Source of the DNA: Streptomyces sp. NBC_01549
GTDB taxonomy: Bacteria; Actinomycetota; Actinomycetes; Streptomycetales; Streptomycetaceae
DNA: 64,000 nt
Direction of reading: 5' to 3'
Assembly (NCBI RefSeq): GCF_026339955.1
Contig: NZ_JAPEPW010000002.1
Coordinates: 558,001 to 622,000, forward strand
In this document: piece after piece, positions 1 to 8,100 of the stretch
How the letters are laid out: every line of letters starts with the position of its first letter
Numbering within the stretch: the stretch's first letter is position 1
Program-made: the position numbers and the translations under genes
Notes under the pieces: generated by a model
Database searches by the model: none
The model's input: only the letters and a program-made list of their open reading frames with translations
What the model was told of the DNA's origin: nothing

Positions 1-190
1 ATCCGGACTCCGCCACTCGGGAAAGGGCTCGTGGGTCGCCGTACCACCGCCGTACCGCTCCGCGCGGTCCCTGGAGTGGCTCATTCCGCCCGACGGGACC
101 GGGGCCCTGCATGCCGCCGTCCCCCTGGAACTCGCGTTGCAGCGGGCCAACGGGACGCTCGCCGTCCTGGCACCACCGCCCGGAGGGTGA
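1..190 (+). CDS. C-terminal end of an unidentified protein (partial)
   Basis: An open frame enters from the left edge (second base of the window) and stops at TGA 188-190, giving about 62 residues. Third positions are strongly G/C and the text (VAVPPPYRSA, LEWLIPPDGTG, ending LAPPPGG) reads as a normal Streptomyces C-terminus. It faces the convergent gene that ends at 221. I do not recognise the family; it vaguely resembles the tail of bifunctional primase/polymerase-type proteins, but the fragment is too short to say. Confidence 0.5.
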   Translation, partial: SGLRHSGKGSWVAVPPPYRSARSLEWLIPPDGTGALHAAVPLELALQRANGTLAVLAPPPGG

Positions 191-220
191 CCCTCGCTCC
201 GCGGCAGCGCGCGGAGGGGT

Positions 221-598
221 TCACCAGCAGCCCAGCAGGCCGCGAGGTACGGGAACGGCGGGTACCGAGCCGGTGGACACAGGGATGGCGGGTACGGAGC
301 CGGTAGATACGGGGATGGCGGGTACGAAGCCGGTGGATACGGTTTCGGATTCGGCCGCTACGGGTCCGGCGGCCTCCTCGTCCCGCCTCTCCGCCCAGGA
401 GTCGACCGGCGACACCGCGCCCTCGAAGGGACTGGAGGCGGCGAAGGAGGCCCACAGCACCGCCACCCCCTCGCGGTGCTCCGGAACCACCCGGCCCTTG
501 GCCCGCCACTCCGCGACCAGTTGGGCGTAGTCCGGCGGCCGGCCCAGACGCCCGTCCGTCAGCTCGGCGTAGCGCCGGGCCGTGTGAGTGCTGTCCAT
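221..598 (-). CDS. Small hypothetical protein with decapeptide repeats at its C-terminus
   Basis: This 125-residue protein, taken from ATG 596-598 (MDSTHTARRYAEL), has a compact N-terminal part with LGRPPDYAQLVAEWRAKGRVVP followed by a low-complexity tail. The tail contains three copies of a ten-residue unit of the form VSTG(F/S)VPA(I/V)P, encoded by a 30-bp tandem repeat. The frame stays open upstream to 712, so an earlier start is possible. No signal peptide or membrane segment is visible. I do not recognise a function; it is convergent with the partial gene at the left edge. Confidence 0.6.
   Translation of the reverse strand: MDSTHTARRYAELTDGRLGRPPDYAQLVAEWRAKGRVVPEHREGVAVLWASFAASSPFEGAVSPVDSWAERRDEEAAGPVAAESETVSTGFVPAIPVSTGSVPAIPVSTGSVPAVPVPRGLLGCW
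255..344. repeat. 30-bp tandem repeat, three copies
   Basis: Three copies lie head to tail at 255-284, 285-314 and 315-344, differing at a few positions. They keep the reading frame of the gene at 221-598 and encode its repeated ten-residue Pro/Val/Thr tail. Such repeats readily change copy number. Confidence 0.85.
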
Positions 599-760
599 GT
601 CGGAGCAACGGCGGTGCGTGCGCCGGTGGTACGCGCCCGTGATACCGCTCACCGAGTCGGGTGAACGCGCCGCCCATTCGGAGCCGTACCCCTGTCCGAC
701 AAGCATCTTCACGCATCAACGCGGTCACACCGAGCGTCGTCACACCGAGCCCGGTCGGGG

Positions 761-2215
761 TCAGCTCCGCACGCCGGGAGCGACGGCCGCCTCCGGTGCC
801 GTACGCGAGGAGTCGGCGTCCGCTCGGGCCGAGGCGGAGAGCCGGCCCGCGCGCTGGACCGGCACGAGCAGGGCGGCCAGCGCCGCGGCCAGGCAGAGCA
901 GGGCGAGCAGGGTGAACCCGTGGGTATAGCCGGAGCCGTAGGGAAGGCCCGAGGGCTGGAGCCGGCCCGTCACCAGGACACTGGTCACGGCCGCGCCGAT
1001 GGACCCGCCGATGGTACGGATGTTGGCGTTCATCCCGGTCGCGGCGCCGGTCTGCTCGGGCGGCACGCTGCCGACGATCAGGTTGGCCATCGAGGCGAAG
1101 GCGAGTCCGATGCCCAGGCCGAAGATGCCCGCGGCGAAGGCCACTTGCCACTGCTGGTCGTGCCACACGGCGAGGAAGCCGCAGGCGACCGCACCGAGCG
1201 CGGCACCGGTCGTGAGCAGCTTCTTGGCGCCGAGGACGGGCTCCAGCCGACCGCTGAGCACGCCCGAGCAGAACATGGCGAGCAGCATCGGCAGCATGAG
1301 CAGTCCGGCCGCGGTGACGCTGGCGCCGAAGCCGTACCCCGCGGAGCTCGGGGTCTGTACGAAGCCGGGGAGGAAGGACCAGATCGCGTACATGCCCGCG
1401 CCGAACAGGAGCGCGGCAGTGTTGGTGGTCCACACCGCGGGCAGCCGCATGACGCGCAGGTCGATCAGCGGGGTGCGGGAGCGCGCCTCGGCCAGCAGCC
1501 ACAGCGCGAAGAGCAGGACGGCGGCGGCGAACAGCCCGATCACCCGGGCCGATCCCCAGCCCCACTGGCCCGCCTGGCTGAGCGGGAGGAGCAACGCGAC
1601 CAGCCAGCCCGACAGCAGCACGGCACCGAGCCAGCTGACGCGTCCCTCGGCCCGGCTCGGGGACTCGGGGACGTAGCGCAGGGCGATCAGCGTGGTGACC
1701 GCGACGACACCGACGGGCAGCCAGAACAGCCAGCGGTAGTCGAGTGCGGACACGATGGGACCGGCCGCCACCAGGCCGACGCCGCCGCCGGCGGCGATCA
1801 CGGCGGACAGATTGCTGATGCTGGGGCCGACCTCGGCCGCGGTGAACTCGTCCCGGATGATGCCGAAGGAGAGCGGGAACAGCGCTCCGCCTATGCCCTG
1901 GACGACCCGGGCGACGATCAGCACGCCGATGTTCGGCGCGAACGCGGCGAGCAGACAGCCGAGCGTCACGGTCACGAGGACGGCGACGAGGGTGCGCTTC
2001 TTGCCGACCAGGTCACCGACGCGGCCGAGGATCGGGGTGAAGACCGAGGCGGACAGCAGGTATGCCGTCATCACCCAGGTCACGGTGGACTGCGAGGTGT
2101 TCAGGGCGTGCTGGACGGTCGGCAGGGCCGGCGCGATCAGCGACTGGAGCATGGAGAACACGCCCGCACCGGTCGCGAGGACCGCGAAGGTGAGGCGGGT
2201 GGACTTCCGGGGCAT
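761..2215 (-). CDS. MFS drug-efflux transporter, 14-TM DHA2 type
   Basis: A 484-residue integral membrane protein of the major facilitator superfamily, probably a proton-coupled drug exporter. It starts MPRKSTRLTFAVLATG, has the loop motif GRVGDLVGKKRTL after the second TM segment, and the ARVVQGIGGALFPL motif typical of TM5 in drug antiporters. Length and hydrophobic pattern suit the 14-TM DHA2 branch. Start ATG 2213-2215 was chosen because GGAGAGG lies 6-7 nt upstream; the frame continues upstream but that would code through the operator region. It is divergent from a TetR gene, the classical repressor/efflux-pump arrangement. The drug substrate cannot be inferred. Confidence 0.9.
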   Translation of the reverse strand: MPRKSTRLTFAVLATGAGVFSMLQSLIAPALPTVQHALNTSQSTVTWVMTAYLLSASVFTPILGRVGDLVGKKRTLVAVLVTVTLGCLLAAFAPNIGVLIVARVVQGIGGALFPLSFGIIRDEFTAAEVGPSISNLSAVIAAGGGVGLVAAGPIVSALDYRWLFWLPVGVVAVTTLIALRYVPESPSRAEGRVSWLGAVLLSGWLVALLLPLSQAGQWGWGSARVIGLFAAAVLLFALWLLAEARSRTPLIDLRVMRLPAVWTTNTAALLFGAGMYAIWSFLPGFVQTPSSAGYGFGASVTAAGLLMLPMLLAMFCSGVLSGRLEPVLGAKKLLTTGAALGAVACGFLAVWHDQQWQVAFAAGIFGLGIGLAFASMANLIVGSVPPEQTGAATGMNANIRTIGGSIGAAVTSVLVTGRLQPSGLPYGSGYTHGFTLLALLCLAAALAALLVPVQRAGRLSASARADADSSRTAPEAAVAPGVRS

Positions 2216-2391
2216 GAAAAAGCCTCTCCGAACAGAGCGGAAAAGAACGGAACGAACAGAGCAAGCGGAACGGCCACTCAGGGAGCGGGGGCGGGCTGCG
2301 CACGACCCGTTCGAGGTCACAGGGGGTGCGAGCGCGCCGACGGCGCGTGCGGCCGCACGCAACCATGGGGAACGGACCCCCCGACTGCTAA

Positions 2392-2433
2392 AGTGGAGGT
2401 GTGCCTCCACTGTAGCGGAGGCACGCCTCCGCT
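2392..2433. promoter_or_regulatory. Two adjacent palindromic operators between the MFS and TetR genes
   Basis: Two perfect dyads lie two bases apart: agtggaggtgtgcctccact (2392-2411) and agcggaggcacgcctccgct (2414-2433). Each has 8-bp arms around a 4-bp centre, with shared core GGAGG-N4-CCTCC and centres 22 bp apart. Their position between divergent TetR and efflux genes makes them the likely binding sites of the TetR product, repressing both promoters. Confidence 0.8.
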
Positions 2434-2463
2434 TCAACCTTCTTCTCGGCCGGGAGGCACCAA

Positions 2464-3042
2464 GTGACGGCTCAGCCGTTCCCCGTCAGCGGGATCGCGG
2501 CGTCCCGGCGCCCGCACCGCAAAGACGCCGCACGCAACTACGACGCCCTGCTGGTCGCCGCGCGAGATGCCTTCGCGGAACACGGCGCGGAGGCGTCCCT
2601 GGAGGACATCGCCCGACGCGCGGGCGTCGGCATCGGAACCCTCTACCGGAACTTCCCCACCCGCCGCCACCTCTTCGAGAGCGTATACGCGGACGAGGTG
2701 GACACCCTGTGCCGGATGGCCCTGGAAGTCGCCGAGCGGGAGCCCTGGGAGGCGCTGGCCTCGTGGCTGCGGCGCTTCGTGGACTACACCGTGACCAAGC
2801 GGGCCATCCGCGAGGCGCTCGACAACGAGTCGGAGATCTTCCTGACCTGCCGCGACTCGATGTACCAGGCGGGCGGCCCGCTGTTCGAGCGGGCACAGAA
2901 GGCCGGCGAGGCGCGCGTGGACATGACCTTCGACGATCTGCTGCGCATGGTCGCCGGAATCACCTCGACGAACTTCCTCGACGACACCCAGCGCGACCGC
3001 GTTCTCACGGTCGCGCTCGACGGCGTCCGCGCCGCGCGCTGA
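2464..3042 (+). CDS. TetR-family transcriptional repressor
   Basis: A 192-residue regulator. An N-terminal helix-turn-helix spans roughly residues 25-75, with the canonical core LEDIARRAGVGIGTLYRNFPTRRHLFESVY; the rest is a helical ligand-binding/dimerisation domain. The GTG start at 2464 has GGGAGG at 2452-2457, six bases upstream. It is divergent from the MFS pump at 761-2215 with two palindromes in the gap, so it probably represses the pump and itself and is released by a pump substrate. The ligand is unknown. Confidence 0.92.
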   Translation: MTAQPFPVSGIAASRRPHRKDAARNYDALLVAARDAFAEHGAEASLEDIARRAGVGIGTLYRNFPTRRHLFESVYADEVDTLCRMALEVAEREPWEALASWLRRFVDYTVTKRAIREALDNESEIFLTCRDSMYQAGGPLFERAQKAGEARVDMTFDDLLRMVAGITSTNFLDDTQRDRVLTVALDGVRAAR

Positions 3043-3154
3043 CATCACTCCGAGGCACGAGGGACCCTTCGCGCGCCCCGTCGTCCACCGCCCGTCGTCA
3101 ACTCCGCTCCTACCCTCCAGTAACATCTCGCGGCAGGCCCCTGGAGGAGGAACC

Positions 3155-3535
3155 GTGCCACGGTCGGAACGCTCAGCCCTGTTGCTCGCCGGCCTGCTGG
3201 CCACCGCGGGTGTCGGTCACTTCGTGTCGCCACGACAGTTCGACGCGACCATTCCGCAGGCGCTGCCGGGGCCACCCCGGGCCTGGACGTACGCGAGCGG
3301 TGTCGCCGAACTGGCGCTCGCCGCCGGGGTGGCGGCGCCCCGTACACGGCGGAAGGCCGCGCTGGCCACCGCGGCCTTCTTCGTCGGGGTGTTCCCCGCC
3401 AACGTCCAGATGGCCGTGGACTGGCGCCGGCGTCCCGCACCGCAGAAGGCCGCGGCCATCGCGCGACTCCCCTTGCAGGTGCCCCTTGTGCTGTGGGCAC
3501 GCAGCGTTGCCAAAGGCGAGAAGGGTCAGTCATGA
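3155..3535 (+). CDS. DoxX-like small membrane protein
   Basis: A 126-residue protein with about four hydrophobic segments, beginning at GTG 3155 behind a GGAGGAGG ribosome site. The pattern RSALLLAGLLATAGVGHF, SGVAELALAAGVAAP and FFVGVFPANVQMAVDW resembles the DoxX/DoxD-like membrane family. Its stop overlaps the start of the peroxiredoxin gene (ATGA), so the two are translationally coupled; DoxX-like proteins are often found with thiol-redox functions. The exact activity is unknown. Confidence 0.75.
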   Translation: MPRSERSALLLAGLLATAGVGHFVSPRQFDATIPQALPGPPRAWTYASGVAELALAAGVAAPRTRRKAALATAAFFVGVFPANVQMAVDWRRRPAPQKAAAIARLPLQVPLVLWARSVAKGEKGQS

Positions 3536-3999
3536 CGCGTGGTGTGGATGTGGGCGACAAGGTCGAGGACTTCGCCCTGCCGGACGAGACGGGCACGCAG
3601 CGAAAGCTGACCGAGCTGCTCGGCGAGGGACCGGTCGTGCTGTTCTTCTACCCCGCCGCCCTCTCCCCCGGCTGCACCGCCGAGGCCTGCCACTTCCGTG
3701 ATCTGGCCGCCGAGTTCACCGCGGCTGGTGCGCGGCCGGTCGGCATCAGCGGTGACGCGGTCGACAAGCAGCAGGAGTTCGCCGGGCGTCACACACTCGG
3801 GTTCCCGCTGCTGTCCGACGTGGACGGCACGGTCCGCGAGCGGTTCGGAGTGAAGCGGGGCTTCTCCCTGGCGCCCACGAAGCGGGTCACGTTCGTCATC
3901 GCGCAGGACCGCACGATCCTGGAAGTGGTGCGCAGCGAGCTGCGGATGAGCGCCCACGCGGACCGGGCCCTCGCCGCGCTGCGGGCCCATCAGGACTGA
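3532..3999 (+). CDS. bcp: Peroxiredoxin of the Bcp/PrxQ type
   Basis: A 155-residue thiol peroxidase that reduces hydroperoxides. The peroxidatic motif PxxxSxxC is seen in YPAALSPGC, giving peroxidatic Cys48, and Cys53 five residues later is the resolving cysteine of the atypical 2-Cys PrxQ subgroup. No signal peptide, so it acts in the cytosol. ATG 3532 was chosen over an upstream in-frame codon because it overlaps the stop of the DoxX-like gene and has GAGAAGGG about seven bases upstream. The pair looks like a small redox operon. Confidence 0.9.
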   Translation: MTRGVDVGDKVEDFALPDETGTQRKLTELLGEGPVVLFFYPAALSPGCTAEACHFRDLAAEFTAAGARPVGISGDAVDKQQEFAGRHTLGFPLLSDVDGTVRERFGVKRGFSLAPTKRVTFVIAQDRTILEVVRSELRMSAHADRALAALRAHQD

Positions 4000-4036
4000 A
4001 CTTCGGTTCCCCCGTATCGGCTGACGGCTCCTCGGG

Positions 4037-4420
4037 TCAGCACTGTGCCGAAGCCGGAAGGTCGGCCCGCTCGTCACCGCGGAGGTACAGGGCACTGACC
4101 CAGCCGTTGCCGATGCCGGCACCGCCCGAGACGTAGATCCAGATGTGGCTCGTGGAACCGTGGTCGACCTCCGTCTCGCCGGAGAGCCAGCAGAGGGCGG
4201 GGTAGCTGTACCCGGGGCGGAGTGTGCCGATCGCGGGGTAGCCGTTGCCGGGACCGGAACGGGTGGGCGCGTCGACGATGGGGACGACGGGGTACGTCGC
4301 GTAGCCGGACTGCGCCGTGCGCCCGGTCGGCGCCGCGGCCGAGGCGGTTCCCGCGGTCAGCAGGCCGCAGGCGAGCACGGCTCCGGCGAGGACGGCGGCG
4401 GCCTTGCGTCGGATACTCAT
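4037..4420 (-). CDS. Secreted SH3-like small protein
   Basis: A 127-residue exported protein. The first ~28 residues form a Sec signal peptide (MSIRRKAAAVLAGAVLACGLL..ASAAA). The mature part has an SH3-like pattern of short beta strands (VDAPTRSGPGNGYPAIGTL, PALCWLSGE, WIYVSGG) and ends LPASAQC. Start ATG 4418-4420 has AGGGAG about eight bases upstream; the frame extends further upstream without support. It is a paralogue of the next gene, sharing layout and the terminal LPASAQC. Function unknown; such domains often bind peptides or cell-wall polymers. Confidence 0.8.
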   Translation of the reverse strand: MSIRRKAAAVLAGAVLACGLLTAGTASAAAPTGRTAQSGYATYPVVPIVDAPTRSGPGNGYPAIGTLRPGYSYPALCWLSGETEVDHGSTSHIWIYVSGGAGIGNGWVSALYLRGDERADLPASAQC

Positions 4421-4479
4421 GGCTGAACTCCCTGGCACGGAGGGATGATCACAGTGAATTCCGGTGAATTCCGCCGCCT

Positions 4480-4824
4480 TCAGCACTGGGCGGAGGCCGG
4501 CAGATTCGCGTACTGGTCGCCCTTGAAATAGACGGCGCTGCTGAATCCGTCGGCGAATCCGATCCAGATGTCGTTCGTGTAGCCGTGGTCCGTGATGGTC
4601 TGCCCGTGGGTCCAGCAGTACGCCGTGTAGGACTGACCGGCGGTCAGGGTGGCCAGGTAGGCGCTGTCCTTCGTCGGCAACTGGCGGACGTTGACGTTCT
4701 CGTAGGGCACGACGGTGTACGACTGCTCGGCGGGCGCGGCGGGTGTGGCGGCGGCCAGGTCGGCCGGGGCGAGGAAGGTGAGCGTCGCGGCGCACGTGGT
4801 GATGACGGCCGGAATACGGCGCAT
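4480..4824 (-). CDS. Secreted SH3-like small protein (paralogue of the neighbour)
   Basis: A 114-residue protein with a signal peptide (MRRIPAVITTCAATLTFLAP, cleavage near AAA), then a bacterial SH3-like fold signature, YENVNVRQLPTKDSAYLATL, and an aromatic Cys-containing stretch YTAYCWTHGQ. It ends YANLPASAQC, matching the last seven residues of the neighbouring paralogue. Start ATG 4822-4824 follows a GGGGGA site. The two genes run in tandem on the minus strand with 59 bp between them, suggesting a local duplication followed by divergence. Confidence 0.8.
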   Translation of the reverse strand: MRRIPAVITTCAATLTFLAPADLAAATPAAPAEQSYTVVPYENVNVRQLPTKDSAYLATLTAGQSYTAYCWTHGQTITDHGYTNDIWIGFADGFSSAVYFKGDQYANLPASAQC

Positions 4825-5100
4825 GAGAGATTCCCCCTGTGTGCGGTGTTTCGCTTTCCCCGCAACACTGGGCGCCGAGGGAGTGCGGCGGCAATGCCAT
4901 TCCACCGTGTTCGAAGTGAGCGCACCGCGGCCGAAGATGGAGCGCGGGTGTACTGCGGTCGACCCTGTGGTTTTCGGTGGGCGGCCATCTGTCCGAGTCC
5001 ATGATCTTGCTCCCTGTGGGGCCGATGCGGTGGTTACGCTCCCGAGCGGACGAATCCGATGGGGGCGGGACGGCGGCCCTCATGACGGGAATGGCTCACT
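4825..5100. other. 276-bp intergenic region before the giant CIS-linked gene
   Basis: This divergent gap must hold the promoters for the secreted paralogues (minus) and for the giant gene at 5101 (plus). I see no convincing hairpin, operator or small gene in it; open frames here have poor third-position bias. Confidence 0.4.
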
Positions 5101-8100
5101 GTGCGTAGGCAGCGGCATGGATCGGCCGGAAACGGCAGGGCCGGGGACCACGGCCGGGGACCCGGCGGCCGGGACACGCCCTCGGCCGCCAGGAACGGCG
5201 CCGAGGTCGTGGCGCCGCACCTGGCGTCCCCGACGACCGGCCCGGGGATGACTCCACAGGCACTGCTGGCCCTGCAACAGGCCGCGGGCAACGCGGCGAC
5301 GGTGCGCGCACTGCGTGCCGACGGCGTGCCGGGCGCCACCCCGGCACCCAGACCCGCGCCCGCCGTCCTGCCCACCCTCGAAGAACTGCCCGAGAACGGT
5401 GCCGCCACCCGGCTGCCCGCGGTGCTTCCCGCGGTCGAAGAGACAGCGCAGGAGTCCGAGGAGGGCACCGAGAACGGCCGGCCGCGCGCCGCCACCAAGC
5501 GCCCCCGTCGGGCGGTCACGCGCCGGTCGGTCCCCCGGCCGACCGGTACCCGGACCGGCTCCTCCCATCCGCCGCTCGGACTGCCGCCGTATCTACGGGA
5601 GTTACGGGCGGCGGGGCTCTCCACGGCGTACGGGCTGACCGGTCACGAGTTCGTGTCCACCGCCCTCGCGACGGTCGTCGGACGGTCCGACGGCACGGTG
5701 GCCGAGATCCGCGAGGAGCTGGCCGGGCGGCCGGAGACGTTCTACGGCCAGGGCCGCTCCTTCGCCGTCGAGGGCCCGGAGGGGAAGGGGTGGTACGACG
5801 TCACCGTCACCATCTCCCGGGACGGCACCGACCTCCCCGAGACCTTCGTCTCCCCGGAGGGTGCCATGGGCAAGGGCAAGGGCAAGAAAAAACCCGACGA
5901 TCACGACGGTGGGGACGGCAACGGCACCGGCACCGGCACCGGCACCGGCACCGAGGTCGACCCCCGGCAGGCCGCCCAGGGCGCGCGGACGGCCGAGGGC
6001 GCCACCATCAAGGTGGACACCCAGCACAACACCTCGGGTGTGGTGAGCCATTCCTCGGGCGGTTCGTCCAGCAAGGGCGTCAACTTCATGGCGTTCGGGC
6101 TGGCGCCGGTCGTCCCGGGCGTCTGGCTCGGCGGGGCGGTCATGGCCAACGCGCAGCCGTTCCAGTCCTCCACCGACTCCCGTGTGCAGAAGACCATGTC
6201 CGAACCGCGGGTGCTGCGCAGCGACAAGGGGTCCGGCGACATGCGGCGCCAGGTGCGCTACGGCGTACGGGTACAGCCCCAGGACGAGGGGCAGCGCGAG
6301 CGGGCGCGGACGTTCAGCGGCGCCGGATCCCTGATGATGCGGGTACCCACCGAACACCTGGTGCCCGTCACCGCCGAGGCACCCGCCCGGCAGCGCCCCC
6401 TCGACACACGGACCGCGCGGCGCGTACGGCTCGCGGACTCGCTGGCCCCGGTCGCGCTGGACGACGCGGCGGCCTCTCATCCGGGCGGCGGCGGGCTGTT
6501 CGACACGGTCCGCTCCGTACTGCACCCCTCCCTGACCTCCCGTGGTGCGCCGGGGCGGGCCCGGCTCCACGACGCCACCTCGACCACGACCGTCCTGGAG
6601 GACCTGCCCCGGCTGCTGAGCGGCTGGGTGATCGGGGAGGATCTCGCCTCCAAGGACGGCAGCGCCACGGGCACCTACCGGATGCGTGCCGATCTCACCG
6701 CCCTGGCGCCCGCCTGGACGACCGGCAAGACCCAACTGCGTACGCACCAGCAGGCGCAGCACTCGGTGTCCCACACGGCGGCCAAGGGCCGTGGGGGGAC
6801 CTTCGGCGCGGGCCCGGCGGCGGGGTTCGGCGTGCTGGGCAGCGCCGCCGCGGTGCGCGCGACAGTCATGCCCACGGCCGGGGCGCGCAAGGCACGGTTC
6901 TCGGTGGCCGAGCAGACGGTGTCGAGCCGTCAGGGCGCCGAGGTCAGGGGCGACAAGGTGCTCTACCTCGGCAAGGTGCGGTTCAGCGTCGAGGGGACCG
7001 GGCCGCTCTCCCCCGCCATGAAGGTGCGCTCCGGGACCCGCACGGCCGAGCACTCGATGGATGTGTGGGTCAGCCTGCGCGCCGACGAGGCCCGGTCGCT
7101 GGGCCTCGAACTGCCCGAGGGCGTCACGGCGGGCCCCATGGTCAAGGAGCCGGGAACCGCGGACACCGACGGGAAGAAGCTCGACCCGAGGAAGGAGGGA
7201 GAATCGCGGGACGAGGCCGAAGCCGGGTCGTCGGCCGGTCCGGACACCGAGCGCCATCTACCGTTCGGCGCCATGGGATCGAGCGTGGCGATCAGCCAGC
7301 TGGACACCGCTCCCCTGCTCTCCGGCATCGAGCGGCTCTTCGCCACCGACGAGCGTCTCGCGGGCTGTCTGCCCTCGTTCGGCGCGGGATCGGGGACCGG
7401 GGTGAGCCGCGAGGAGGGCGAGGTGCAGCGGCGCAACTACCGCGAGCTGCTCACCGTGCTCTCGGAGACCAACCTGCGGGTCAACAAGGACCAGTTGCTC
7501 TCCTCCGGGATCCGGGTCCGGATGCGGCGCAAGGGCCGATGGCACGCGCACGACGTGCAGATCAAGGTCGTCGGCGCCCTGCGCGAGACGGGCTACCGGG
7601 GGGAGACGAAGGACTGGCTGGTGCGCAGCCACAGCGGCGTCACCAGCAACTCGCAGAGCGGCAGGTCCAGTTCACGGTCGATCGGCGGACTGGCGCTCGG
7701 CCAGTTCCGGCTGATCCCCGGTGCGCTGTCCGCCACGGTGCGCGGCGAACGGACCCGGCAGAGCTCCCGGCGCAACCAGGGGGGTCCGGCGACACGGTCC
7801 GACGTGCTCACCAACGGCGGTGAGAACACCAGCGTGTTCGGCGGCGCCCTGCGCCTCGACGTGGATGTCACCATGACCACACGGGAGCGGACCGCCAGAC
7901 GTGCCCTCACCCCGGGCACGCCGGGGCGGGACACACCCGAGGCCGTGCACATCGCCTCGACCGCGGACACCGAGGCACTCGACCTGGCCGAACAGGACGT
8001 ACGGCTGCTCACCCCGACCGCGTTCACCCTGGACACCGCCGGCAAGGACCGGCTGACGGCCAGGACCCGCAGGCGTACCGCCGGACTCGCGCCGCCGCAG

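Noticed and set aside
1..190. Primase/polymerase identity of the left-edge fragment
   Set aside because: Only a vague similarity of ~60 residues; not enough to name a family.
724..750. Direct repeat gtcacaccgagc, two copies 15 bp apart
   Set aside because: Short, in a noncoding gap, and expected by chance in such GC-rich DNA; no supporting context.
920..2467. A 515-residue plus-strand frame opposite the MFS gene
   Set aside because: Composition typical of a frame antisense to a membrane protein; the MFS reading has clear motifs and better codon bias.
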